A stretch of 64,000 nt of DNA, from assembly GCA_905250075.1 (NCBI GenBank), contig CAJNOP010000020.1:1017399-1081398 (forward strand), given 5' to 3'. Positions 22,645 through 34,900 of the stretch are shown one piece after another. The notes below the pieces were generated by a model that did no database searches, was not told the DNA's origin, and was given only the letters and a program-made list of their open reading frames with translations. The DNA is from Rotaria sp. Silwood1. Taxonomy: Eukaryota > Rotifera > Eurotatoria > Philodinida > Philodinidae. Made by a program: the position numbers and the translations under genes. The first letter of the stretch is position 1; each line of letters begins with the position of its first letter.

Positions 22645-23785
22645 ATGGCAGAAAAAACGGTCGTACAACGTTCAGGTAATGCTGTACATAAAGAAGTTTC
22701 ATCTTATAATGAATTATATCAAGATTCAACAGCTGTTGATAAACGAAAAGATCAATATAAAACTTTAGTAACAAATTATTATAGTTTATCAACAGATTTT
22801 TATGAATATGGTTGGGGTCAAAGTTTTCATTTTGCTAATCGATTTCGTGGCGAGACATTAGCAGAATCAATACAACGACATGAATCTTATTTAGCATTAA
22901 AAATGAATGTTAAACAAGGTGATAAAGTACTTGATATTGGTTGTGGAGTTGGAGGACCATTAAGACGTATTGCATACTTAACTAGAGCACATGTTACTGG
23001 TTTAACAATCAGTCAATATCAAGTTCAACGAGCTAAAACTATTGGTAAGAATTTTACTATAAATCTTTTTTTTTTCAAATACATCTCTTTCAATATGATT
23101 TAAAATTTTATCATAGGTGTACCACCTAATTGTCAATTTATACAAGGTGATTTTATGGAATTACCATTTGATGACAATAGTTTTGATCATGTTTATGTTA
23201 TTGAAGCTGTATGTCATGCACCAGAAAAGGTAAATTATTGTTTACATTATATATTTATAAAAACAAATAAACAAATAGAATCATGTTCTTTTTTGTTGTT
23301 TCAATTAGGCTAAATGTTTTGCTGAAGTTTTTCGTGTTCTTAAACCAGGCGGTTCATTTGTTGGTTATGATTGGTGTTTAACTGATAAATATGATAAAGA
23401 AAATCCTACACATGTTGAAACAAAACGTTTAATAGAAGAAGGTGATGCATTGCCAGAATTAAAAACAACTCATCAAATAATATCAGATCTTAAATCCGTT
23501 GGTTTTACTATTGAAGAAAATCAAATAATACCCGAAGGTGATATTCCATGGTATCAACCATTGAAAGGTGGTGATTCATTTTTTTCACTGAATAATCTTC
23601 GTGCATCATCAATTGGTCGATGGTTAACAAGTAATATGGTTTGGCTTATGGAAAAAACTTGGATAGCTGCTCAAGGAAGTGTCGGAACACTTAAAATACT
23701 CGAAAAAGCTGCTGTAGGTTTAGTACGTGGTGGTGAAAGTGGTATATTTACACCATATTTCTTTTTTCTTGCTCGAAAATCTTAA
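22645..23785 (+). CDS. Sterol 24-C-methyltransferase (ERG6/SMT type)
   Basis: The product transfers a methyl group from S-adenosylmethionine to C24 of a sterol side chain, the step that makes ergosterol- and phytosterol-type sterols. Exons 22645-23044, 23117-23229 and 23309-23785 give 329 residues, near the 336-380 usual for the family. Diagnostic motifs are present: sterol region YEYGWGQSFHF (53-63), SAM motif VLDIGCGVGG (95-104), EAVCHAP (163-169; EATCHAP is usual), LKPGG and YDWCLTDKYD. The C-terminal SMT domain follows (WYQPL, then SFFSLNNLRASSIGRW). Introns are short and host-like, so the gene is well settled in the genome. AATAAA lies at 23806. It converges on CHAT with only 79 bp between the stop codons. 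Most animals lack this enzyme; ancient retention or horizontal gain are both possible. Confidence 0.92.
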
Positions 23786-23805
23786 TTATTAGAAAGACAT
23801 AAAAA

Positions 23806-23841
23806 AATAAAATAGAACAATTTCTTGATAAATTATTTATT
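23806..23841. terminator. Back-to-back polyadenylation signals
   Basis: AATAAA at 23806-23811 serves the sterol methyltransferase on the + strand. TTTATT at 23836-23841 is AATAAA on the minus strand and can serve CHAT. The two 3' ends must overlap or nearly overlap. Confidence 0.55.
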
Positions 23842-23864
23842 TTTGTATTTTTTATGTATTAGTA

Positions 23865-26800
23865 TTAAGTAACGTTATGTTCATTCGATTCAATTGAAGT
23901 AGATGAAATAAATTTCTGAGCAGCTAATTTTGCAGCATATGATGGACGTCGAAGAGCTATTGTTTGTTGTTGACGTTGTACAAGTGTACATAAGTCACGA
24001 ATTTCATAAAGTGTATCTGTTAATGATTCAGCAAATTCTTGTGAATTTGTTGTTGAACAACTATGAAATGATGATATACAAAAAAGAATACTATCTGAAC
24101 GAACATTATATGAACAACCATAACCATCGGGTACAACTGCACCATAACAAATAAATGAATCATTTATATTTGTTGTTACTTGACTTGTTGATAAATTAAA
24201 ATGATTACTTAATGCATAACCTGGATCAAGAAATAAATCTGGCATTGGAAGATTATTATCACGGGCTATTTGTTTAAGAGCAAGCACTATAAAATAATAT
24301 ATACATATATATATATATATACATTTTATTTAGAAAAATAAAGCTTTTTTTTTGTTTTAATTAAACTTACTATGACAATCCATTCCATTACCGAGAATAT
24401 TCTATAAAGAAAGAAGACATTTGAGTCATATTTAAAAAATAGTTCTTTTTTTTAGTAAAAGTTTCATAGAATATAAATGAGACCTTGGTAGACAGATGCT
24501 TTATAGAACGTTTATTTCAGATGAAGGACAAAACAGTTCTATGTAAATATTTCTATGCGTGATGAATTTCGATCTGAAGAGAGGCAATGTCGAACTAATG
24601 TCTTCACAAGAATTAAAGAGAAATAGATGAAACCTTAATAACTCAATAACAACAATAGTTAGAGACTTGTGATTTTCAAAAGTCGAAAGAAAAGAATTGC
24701 GAACACGTTTTTATCTGATACTATATAAAACAAGACGATTTTCAAACTCATCAACTTCGCTAAACGTTCAAAAAAAAAATAGCATGAATGGTATTCTTTT
24801 TTGATGTAATTTTGAAAATAACGTATGCTTCTGATAGAGGTAGAATTCACGTAATTATCTTTTCGTAGGTCAATATGGCCCAAATAAAACCACATATCTA
24901 TTCGATTAGGTTTTATAGAGTTCTGTTGAGTTTTAATGAATTTCTTGAAATGGAACATCATCTTCATGTATTGTCTTTGAATGTTTTGTGAAGATAAGGT
25001 GTATTAAAATAGCTATTGCCGTTGCCAAGCTATTGAGCTTACATCTACTTTTCTTCAGTTCTGGCGCAAACATTAACAAGAAGCATTGAGGAATCTCTGC
25101 TCTTTTCTTAAGTTAAAGATATAAACCAAGAAGCATGTGTTTGAGTGAATTATCTTATAAGATTTACATATATATTCTTACTTTTTTATTCATACAAATT
25201 GTTCGCTAAATATCTTTATGATATGAAATATGAATATCTTTGTTCTGTTTAAGGGTGATTTTTTTTATTAATGATAGAGAAGTATGCAACGTTTTTATTT
25301 ATATGAAAACAATGTTAAGAACTATTAAACTGTTACCAATCGACTTTCAGAAAGATTAGTCAGCTTTTATATTCTTCAGAAAATATTAAATACAGATAGC
25401 ATTTTTAAATGATGTGACTTAGCTTAATATGGAGTAAAATATGAAAGTTTTATAAGAATTTTTTCGTCTAGAGTAACTTTTTGTAACACAATTTACATGA
25501 GATTTTTTTAAGCTTATTAATCTTTAGTGTAGAATAATTTTTCGAAGCATTATGTTTATCAATTAAAAAAAAAGCTTCTGAACACTCGCCTATTATTGAT
25601 GAATAAACTTAGCTCATTGGAAACAAACAAATAGGAGATAATCACACTTTTCATTCTAAAAATATTTGTGTGACACTCTGTAGGATAATATATTAATATT
25701 ATTAACAAGCTATTAAAAGAAAATAAATTATTTTTGAAGTTATTAAGGAAAACACGTATAAGTCCTATGGTAATTAAAATGTGAAACACGAGAAATTTTT
25801 TTTTTTTATTTTCAAATCAAAAGCACTAGATTTTTGTATGCCATATACTCATGTAAGAATAATATTCCTAATTATATGGCTTAAATCAAAGTCGTCATTA
25901 AAACTTAAAAAGACTCATAGTAATCCTTGATCTCATTTTAAGAAGATTTTAAGGTTATTAATCTTCTCTTGTATTGTTTTTTCCTCATGAGAGAAAAAAA
26001 AAAGAAGTATCACATTTGCATTTAATTAATCATCAAATTAGAACATACAATACAAATGATGAAAATCTTTTTTCTTCTTTGTCTCTCGTATTTACCTGAA
26101 CCATAAGATCAGTTTGTGCTTGCATAGCTTGTCGAAATAAGCGTAATTTTTCTGCTGCAGATATATTACCACTTTCATCAACCATTGCACGTGCCCATTC
26201 AAGTGCTTCAGGTGTATTAGCTCGAATATTATCAACACGACCAAAATGAAATCGTCGTGTCGATGCACTTTCATATGTTGATACAAGTTTATTATACATT
26301 CTAAATTCAAAAAAAAAAAAGAATTGTTCTGGTTCTTTTGAAATTTTTTTTTTGTTAACTACAAACTTAAAATAAGTAAATTGAAGGCACATTTGAATAA
26401 ATGCATCTGGACTCATATTATGTTGTTTAGGAAAATCTTTTCCATAACCCGTAAATTGAAGAATATATAAATCAAAATCATCAATTGCACTAAGTCAATA
26501 AATAAATCATAACAATGAATTTATTTGTTTATTTAATTTTTTGATTCTTACTTTTTTAATCTTTCTTTTGATAAAGAAATATTTTGTCTTAAAAAATTAT
26601 TTAAATTCCATTTTAATCGATGTGGTACTGGAAGTTCACATAATGATTTTGAACGATGAAATCTCTCTTGACTTTTTTCTTCCCTAGAAATCTTTCTATA
26701 TTATTTAAAAACAAATTTGTTATCTAATTTACATATATTTAAAAAGATGTTCAATTAATTGAATAACAGCTATAGCTTCAGCTGGTGAATGTTCATAATT

Positions 26801-29800
26801 TAAACCAAATAAACCATCAGTACCAATAATAAATTGCATAGTTTTATCATACCAACGATTTGATGCATTAAACATAGTTTTCCCTCCATGTAATATTTGT
26901 TCACCTAATGAAACAAAATCACGTTTTACTGCATTATTAAAATTGACAAAATCATCATTTTCATCTAAATCATTTGTCTCCGATTGATCCAAACATACAA
27001 TAAATATACATCGTTCAATAAGATCAAGTGAATCTCGATTTAATGCATCTGAAAAAAAAGAAGATTAAGAACATAAAAATTAGATTCAACGCTAATTTGA
27101 AAGACAACACATATTTTTTTAGCTTATGAGGAGAAGGTTTGCTATTTACAGCTCATCAACGTTGTTCAGATCTGAAATTATCATGTTAATCGACTCCGAA
27201 AATGTTGGATTCGATGAGCTCTACTCCCAATTGATAAGTTACTATTGAGTCAAGGCAATGTTCATTATGTATAATTAAATGAACTATGAATATCTTGATA
27301 ACAGTTATCAGGAAAACTGATTTTCGAATTTTGATTGAAAACTTTGCATAGAGATAATCCTTCAAGAAAATAGTTTATTATGAATTTTTTAGATCTTATC
27401 ATTGTTTCTATCTTAAGATATTGTTATGGTAAAAGTGTTTCTTTTGCGTCGCTTATAGATGTCGTGTCGAAGTTACATTGCAACATCTTCTTAAATATCT
27501 TTCATCAAGAGGTGAACATCATCATGTTGAATTATATATTGAAGCTTCTGTTTTCAGCTAAACAATATTCATAAATATATTTATAAATATTTATTGTGAA
27601 TAATGTACAAATCATTTAAAAATAAAGCATTTTATTTACTAATCTTGTTGAGTTTCCTACTTATTTAGAGTACTTCAAATGTTCTACAGTATCGAAAAGG
27701 GCAAAATGCTTTTATGATATCATTAGTAATAAATTAGAATTGATAATACATAAAGAATCAACTCATTCGTGAGTAGAGATTAAGCTTTCCACATATCAAC
27801 TCAGCTAAAAAAAGACAGGCATTAGTCGATCTACTCATGATTGTCGCACTGCATTAGTAATTATATTCAATTTTAATTACGTTTACGCAATAACGCTAAT
27901 TATCAGACACGAAATGAAAGACAAGTATAATTAAATAATTAGATTATGGATTATGGATAATATCGATTGATATAAAAGAAGGGTGTCAATGGAAGAAAAA
28001 AAAAAGTATATTCGAATAATTTCTAAGTCAGAGTATAGCACACATTGTCAAAACTATAAATTTGCAATATGATTGCTACACCTGCATGATCACCTGTGGC
28101 TCACATATGAAGTACTCTAAATGAGTAGGAAACTCAACAAGATTAGTAAATAAAATGCTTTATTTTTAAATGATTTATAAATATATTTATGAATATTGTT
28201 TAGCTGAAAACAGAAGCTTCAATATGTAATTCAACATGATGATGTTCACCTCTTGATGAAAGATATTTAAGAAGATATTGCAATGTAACTTCGACAAAAA
28301 TTTCTTGTCGAAGTCTAACTTGGACAAATTTTCTTGCCAAAGTTACGACTTCGGCACGACATATATACCGATAGATTCGATGTTCTTATTTCAGGATAGA
28401 AACAAATCAAAAGACTTGAAAGATTCAAATCGAAGTCCAAAAATGAGTTTTTCTGGTGTGCTTGAATGAAGATAGTATGACATTAATAAAAAAATACTGT
28501 ACGTTTTTCGTATCTTCATAACAATACTGTATTACTTCGAACTCCTTTCAGCATATTCAAAATTTATTCGAATCTACATAATGTATACAGTCTCGATTCA
28601 AAAGTGTTTAATCAGTTGGGAATCTTTTCTCACTAAATAATAAGGTTTCCAGTAATTTTTCTTGTCTTTTAAATTTATTTTATGAAAAGAAACCTACTAT
28701 GCTTTCAAAGTGAAATACTTATTTTTCAAAGTTTATTATCCAAATGACTATATAAGTGTATTATTTTTGATCATCATAATTTGATATATTAGACCTTTTC
28801 TTATTTCTCATTTCCGTTATTCCTTTTTACCTTTCACTAATTCTGCTCTTACATTTGCCCATGCGCGTCTTGGTAATGATGTATAAATGCCAACTTCATC
28901 CGCCGCCCATGGATCATGATCTGCTATTTCAACTATACGTCTTAATAATATATAAATATCATCTTCATCTAATCGTGTAAAATTAATGACAACATTTAAA
29001 ACAAAAAATTGATTTCGATATGCAACAATAACATGTTCACCTTGATGATAAATTACTTTACTATTACGTATTTGTATAAGGCGATCTATATTTATATCGG
29101 GCATACGATAACAAGAAAATAAACGATAATACTGTTCCATACATAATGGTTGACCTTTTTCACGACTTGTTGCTCGATCAATAGGTAATGCTCGACTATA
29201 AAAAAAAAAAAAAGTTGAAAATTCTTTAAGAAAAAAACACATTCAAATATTCATATTTAACTTACGCATCAATTAGTACTTTATAATCTAATATACCCGA
29301 TATTAGTTTAGCAATAAATCTATAGAAGAAAAAAAAATTATTTATTTTTTTTTGCATTGTACAAATTAATTATTTACTTTAAATAATCTTCTGTATCTTG
29401 AAAATTTTGTTGAGGTAAAACAAATGCGGGATTTGAATTAATTGGTAATGGAAGAGGATTTGCAAGATACATATCTTCTAACCACCAATCTACAACCTTA
29501 AAATAAATAAAATTTATATTATTGTTGCGTGCTTTTTTTCTAATGAAAAATTATTACATACATAATTCTCAGATTTTGTTGCGTGTTCAATAAGCATATC
29601 TTGTAAACGTTGTCCAATATTAGCATTTGGTGAACGAAATTGATCAACTAGAATTTTTGTTCTATCAAATTCATCTCCTAATTGTATTGGTTCCAAACAA
29701 CGAAGATATTTAGTTAATGTAGCATCTAAATTTGGCACCGGTAGATGAGGTAAACCTTTCTATAATATAAATGTTATTATTTATCATGCTTTGTTGTCAT

Positions 29801-29933
29801 TTTCTTTTTATATTCTCGAACAGCTCACCTCAATATCCCATTTAAGACAATCTTTATCTTCAGTTTGTTGTCGTTTGATACGTCCAATATATTTGTCTAA
29901 TGTTGGTAATTGAGATGATAGATTTTCAACCAT
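23865..29933 (-). CDS. CHAT: Choline O-acetyltransferase
   Basis: The enzyme makes acetylcholine from choline and acetyl-CoA in cholinergic neurons. Eleven phase-consistent exons: 29933-29829, 29759-29562, 29496-29378, 29319-29266, 29195-28831, 27048-26733, 26695-26552, 26489-26367, 26300-26096, 24401-24371 and 24286-23865 (693 residues). Animal ChAT landmarks are LPHLPVPNLDATLTKYL, the WWLEDMYL region, QYYRLFSCYRMP, HVIVAYRNQFFVLNVVINF, the catalytic His in YEHSPAEA (about residue 367), TYESASTRRF, GRVDNIR, LSTSQV and SILFCISSFHSC. GRVDNIR and the QYY-LFS-YR block favour ChAT over carnitine acyltransferases. Two introns are long: intron 5 (1782 bp, with an inverted repeat) and intron 9 (1694 bp). 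The start codon is preceded by a 5'-UTR splice acceptor near 29970. Confidence 0.93.
27385..28420. repeat. Inverted repeat in CHAT intron 5
   Basis: Two arms of roughly 300 bp in opposite orientation flank about 430 bp of unrelated sequence. Examples are GTCGAAGTTACATTGCAA (27464) against TTGCAATGTAACTTCGAC (28279), GAGGTGAACATCATCATG (27510) against its complement near 28236, and GAGTTTCCTACTTATTTAG (27650) against its complement near 28120. The inner parts are almost identical and the outer parts more diverged. It encodes no protein. Confidence 0.85.
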
Positions 29934-29968
29934 TATTTTCTCTCTTTTTCTGTCTTTTTTTCTTAATA

Positions 29969-29985
29969 TCTAAAAAAAGGTGATA
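29969..29985 (-). promoter_or_regulatory. 5'-UTR splice acceptor of CHAT
   Basis: On the minus strand a TCACCTTTTTTTAG acceptor lies about 36 bases before the CHAT ATG. No coding exon precedes it. In other animals CHAT is spliced from a shared untranslated exon that lies upstream of the vesicular transporter, so this acceptor is where such a leader would join; trans-splicing of a spliced leader is the alternative. Confidence 0.5.
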
Positions 29986-30375
29986 TGTTTATAAATATGA
30001 TAGACTACAACGACATTGAACTACGCATAATTTATTTCAAAGATAAAATTCGCATAAAAGAAAATAAAATTAAATAAATACACCAATACAAACATAGACA
30101 AACAGGCACAATTTTTTTGTACAGAATTTCATATTGATATGTATTGCGATATATTGGTACATTTTTTTTTTTACAAATCATCACACAAAACTAAATGAAT
30201 GATAAAAGTGTATCATAAAAGGGATTGAATAAAAACAAACAAGGCATACTCTCATTCACATCAACGGACAAACGACGAATTTTAGAAAAACAAAAAATAA
30301 AATAAAAGATAAAATTTCCCTAAAATAAGAATAGACATACATCACCGGCCCACAACGTTTTTTTTTTATTTATCT

Positions 30376-32394
30376 TTAAAAATCATCATAATCAACAGGA
30401 TTTCTTGACTTTGATTGAAAATGTACGGCACCTTGTTGACCGATCATATTCAATTGTGGATATTGATTTTCTTTTGACATACCCATGTTTGTTGTTGTTG
30501 ATGATTTTGACCAAAGATTTGATGTTGGATCATATATATTAGTTGTACTATAATTATTATTTGCAACTGATCTTAAATATTTATCATCATCAGGTTCATT
30601 ATGTAATGGATGATGTGCAAATGATGTTAATTCATCATTTTCCATTGGTTTATATGTATAAAAATTTCTTAAAATATATAAAACCGGTGCATAAGCAACG
30701 TTACTAACAAATATAAGTATATTTAATGTAAGAAAATTTGTTGCATAAACTATTGAACCAGCTAATATTGGACCCATTGCATAGGCAAGTGAATACGATA
30801 TATCAGCAATAGCAAAAACCGATCTATATACACAAATTAATCATTTGTTTATTTTTCTTTTCTAAAAAAAACATCTAATCTATTAACATACCCATAAACA
30901 GATGTATGACGTACATCAACTAGATAAGCAAGTGTAGGTAATAAAGCTGTATCTACCAAAGCAATTCCTATTGAATATTTAAATAAAATTTATAGCAGAA
31001 AATAGAACATAAACGACAATTAACATACCAAAACATATTCCACTAATTGGTATCATAAGTGTACCAAAATTTTTACAAAATGGTATAAAAGCACACATAA
31101 TACCTTCAAGAGCAAGTCCAACGAAAGCAATTAACCATTGATATTTAGGATGACGTTCATTAAGTTTAACAGTAAGAAAAACTCCACTAACATGAGGAAT
31201 AAAACCTGGTAACCATATTAGACCCATTTGCCATTCAGTTGCATTCATTTGTTCACGCATCCATATTGATATTGTTGGTTCAAGAAAAGCCAGACCAACA
31301 TTAGCCTATTTTTTTGTTTGAAACAAAATGTAATAAGAACACAGTTTTTTTTAAATTTCATTTATTCTTACCATCGCTAAAGCTCCAGCACATACAGCTA
31401 TATATGGATCCATTAATAAACGCCATATAGGTGTTCCTTTTGGTTTTTCTACGAGGGCATTACTTGAAAAATCAAATGCTTGAAGACGATTTGGACGCAT
31501 TACAATAAATAATAGAACACCATCAAGTAAAGCAATAAAAGCTAATGTAAGAAATGGTACACGTTTACCAAAAAATTCATATAGAATACCTTGAAATGAA
31601 AAGAATAGATAATTAATTAAAATTGTTTTTTTTTTTTTAATACAAACCGCCAAATGGTGGAGCAACAAGAGATCCAAATGAAATAAATGCTAATGCAATA
31701 CCTAATTGTCGACTACGACCAGCTTCATCTGGATATCGATCAGCAATCATTGCTAAAATAAAATAAAGTTTTGAAATTTTTCTATGTAAATTCTTTTTCT
31801 CATTGATTTTCAATTTACCTAAACCAGATGTATCAGCAAAAGCTGAACCAACACCTTGTAAACTTCGTGCTAAAAATAGAACAGCATATGAACGACCAAA
31901 TGCAAATGTTGTTGTTGATAAAAAAATGACACCAAGTCCTATACACATTGGAATATCATAACCAATACGATCAATTAATGCACCACTAAATGGATTAATT
32001 AATAGTTGTATAATAGCTTTTGAACCAAATAATGTTCCAACAGCAACATCTTCACCATTATCGTCATCGTCATTATTATTATTATTTACTTTTGGAGCTT
32101 TTTCATTTAATGATATTATTTTTGTTATATTACTTTTACTTGATGTCCATGCTCCTATACTTTGCAAATAATCTGGAATAATCGGTACCTTGAAAAGCAA
32201 ACCATAGATCTTTCAGAATAGAACATTTTACAAATACTTACAATGACCATATAAAGCATATTATCAAGTAATAAAGCAATACATACAATGACCATAATAA
32301 GTCGTCGTTGCCTTTTTGGAACACTAATAATATCTTGTAAACTATCCCATGCATAGGATAGTTGTCGTTGAATTATATTTAATATAGCATCCAT
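30376..32394 (-). CDS. SLC18A3: Vesicular acetylcholine transporter
   Basis: A major-facilitator antiporter that loads acetylcholine into synaptic vesicles in exchange for protons. Seven exons: 32394-32242, 32188-31819, 31752-31648, 31589-31372, 31305-31029, 30967-30892 and 30823-30376, giving 548 residues (human 532). Landmarks are the first helix [20 protein letters not shown] running into VIVPIIPDY, an Asn/Asp-rich luminal loop (about residues 80-105), [86 protein letters not shown], and [17 protein letters not shown] in the last helices. The hydrophilic C-terminal tail (about 80 residues) ends RNPVDYDDF. The gene ends 443 bp before the CHAT start on the same strand, the conserved cholinergic-locus arrangement. 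AATAAA lies just after the stop. Confidence 0.94.
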
Positions 32395-32420
32395 TATATG
32401 TATATATATATATATGTGCT

Positions 32421-32440
32421 GCTTTAATTTAAAAAATAAT
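32421..32440 (-). promoter_or_regulatory. Candidate 5'-UTR acceptor of SLC18A3
   Basis: On the minus strand TTTTTTAAATTAAAG followed by CAGCAC lies 27 bases before the ATG. It is a weaker acceptor than most here, but its position would let the transporter and CHAT share a common untranslated first exon located farther right. Confidence 0.3.
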
Positions 32441-34900
32441 AATCACTTTCATTCTACAATGTATGAATATATTCATATATGTATCATATTTTTCTTTTCT
32501 TTTGAAATTATTCTTATTTATATTTAACAAGATACAAAAACAAGAACAAGAAATATATAAGAAACAAAGTAGTTCAAGTATTCATTGAACGTTTGAAGTG
32601 TAATGAACATACGGTGCCTACACAAATCATTAGAAATATTAAAAAAACGAGAGATAAAAAAAAAACTAAATTCAAGATAATCCATCTTGCGATCTAATTG
32701 CCAGGGTTTCATCATCATTTCTGTTTTTTTTCTTCATCTTATATTGAATACGCTCCGGGGTTGAACCTCTCGCTTCAATATATATGCATCTCGGCAGTAT
32801 GACCACCTAATCCTATTATACGATAGGAATGCCGGCACGAGCGCACGAAACGACAACGATGATAACGGTACAATTGCCATAATTTAGTGAACGATGTTCC
32901 TATTCTACTACTACATCGATTCGGTTAACATACGATGACGACGAGTGTTTCCTTCTATCTCCATTTTTATCTCGCTCAAACCATTACATGCATGAACACG
33001 TTCGTAAACAAGTGATGCATAGAGCCGAATTATATTTCTAGATTTGATCTCGCATTCATAGTAAATCTCAACTGAATACGACGAATAAGAATACAAAAAA
33101 ACTAAGAACTAAAAAAGAAAGAAAGACGAGAGAGAGAGATTTTCGTCATTCGCTTAAATCCTGATTAGAAATGGTTGATCGTGCGATGATGACATTAATC
33201 GCTTTGGTGCATCGAGCAATGAAGAAAAAATAGAAAGAAAACTAGAAGGAAAAAGATGACGAAGAAGAAAAAGAAGATGCGAGACTCTATGTAGATCGTG
33301 AAATGGGAAATGAAATTATTCGCTTGCTCTCTCTCCCTCTTGTCGACTGAGAAATGCACGAGATATAGAGAGGACAAATCTAACTTTGCGTGAATGATTT
33401 GACGATGCATACCCACACACATACACATAAACTATGTTAGATCGATTTGATTTCTTGATCTCTGTTATTCGAACAAATCGAATTTCAATATAACCCCTCT
33501 CTCTCTCTTTCTTCTCGGCATTTGCACGATTTCTTTACAAAAACAACAATCATTTCTATTATTAATGTCCTTGATTGAAAATGACAACAATTTTTTCTAT
33601 GAGTGCCAATAATTTAGGATAGACTAATGAGCTAATACTACTAATATTCAACTGAACAAGGCCCTCGAGGCATAGTCTTAAAAAACAACAAATAAGAACA
33701 GTAACAACTAGATTTATTCAAAAAGACGAAAGTCTACAATAATTTTCTCTGAAAATGTTAGTTTGAGTATAGTTTGTGATGTTCACGGGGCGTGACAACA
33801 AATAATCACAGCACATGCGGATAATAGTGATGCTCATCCAACTTCCGGACCCATGCTGCTGCACCAACTCTTGATCGATAATAGCTTGTAGCACGCTCTC
33901 TTACTCTACGACAAGGAGGAGCATGTTCATCAAGTTCAAACCGTGTTATTACACTCTTCTTATATGTCCTCTCTCTCTCTCTCTTTTTTTTTCTGTGTTT
34001 CTATCCTTGTAATCAGGGGTCATTTACAAAACAAGATAACGAGTATCAAAGAAAAGAACAAAGAAAATGATGAAAAACTGCTGATGAGATGCGACTTTAG
34101 TTCGACAAGAGTGTGAAAAAAGAAGAGCGACTGGCCGAGAGTTTGTCTTTGTTCGACGACAATGACGACGGCAAACATAGGTGCAAATGGTTAATTGATG
34201 ATTTGTATAAATATATATACAAATGTACGGCTGCCACTATTTCTCTTTTTCTCTTCTTGCCTTGATTCATGAAGTAGAGTTTTTAATTGAATGTGCAAGA
34301 TTTCCGTCATTGCCGATCTATAATGACGGGCAAGAATAACAATTCAAAACTCCGAACGGATACACACTTGGTAGTAAGGAAAAAGAAAATCATTTGAATA
34401 AATAGCTGAAAGTCGAGAAAGTTATTGTTGATTATCAATATAAAACTGTCTGTATATTCATTTTTGAGAGTTTTTTTATATGAGGGGGGGAAAAAAAAAG
34501 AAAATGAGACGAGAAAAATGAGCCTCTTTTTCTTCAACTTTTTTCTTCTATTTTTTTGGTAAAACTGATCGTATGCGATGTCATACTCGACCATACTAAT
34601 TGCAATAGCAGAAGAAAAGTTTTCTTTTTATTTAGTGTATGATAATCAATTAGAGTAAAAACTTCTACGTCTTACCTATCACTGTTGGATCGCATGATAA
34701 AAAGTCAAGACATATATACAAAACGCAGACAAATGTCTTTCTTATCATTCATTGACATAGCTAACTTTGAGATGAGGAAATGGTGACGAGAGGAAACGGA
34801 AAATCCTCACCAATTACAGTATTCGAATCCATCTGATGACGATAATGATGATTGTACAGAGACTTTCTACACCCAAATGAGCTATTCCATATAGATTAAC
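32441..34900. other. Upstream flank of the cholinergic locus, probable promoter region
   Basis: No coding exon was found. The stretch is less AT-rich than neighbouring intergenic DNA (especially 32750-33200 and 33800-34200) and has pyrimidine runs such as CTCTCTCTCTCT near 33498 and 33970. By analogy with other animals the shared first exon and neuron-specific promoter of SLC18A3/CHAT should lie here, but no element can be named from sequence alone. Confidence 0.35.

Noticed and set aside
24659-24967. 102-codon minus-strand frame in CHAT intron 9
   Set aside because: No domain resemblance, not flanked by convincing splice sites, and inside the intron of a well-supported gene.
24402-26095. 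Possible foldback in CHAT intron 9
   Set aside because: I compared the two ends by eye and found no convincing inverted match, so it is not annotated even though the intron is long.
27380-27574. 64-codon plus-strand frame
   Set aside because: Lies within an arm of the CHAT intron-5 inverted repeat, on the antisense strand.
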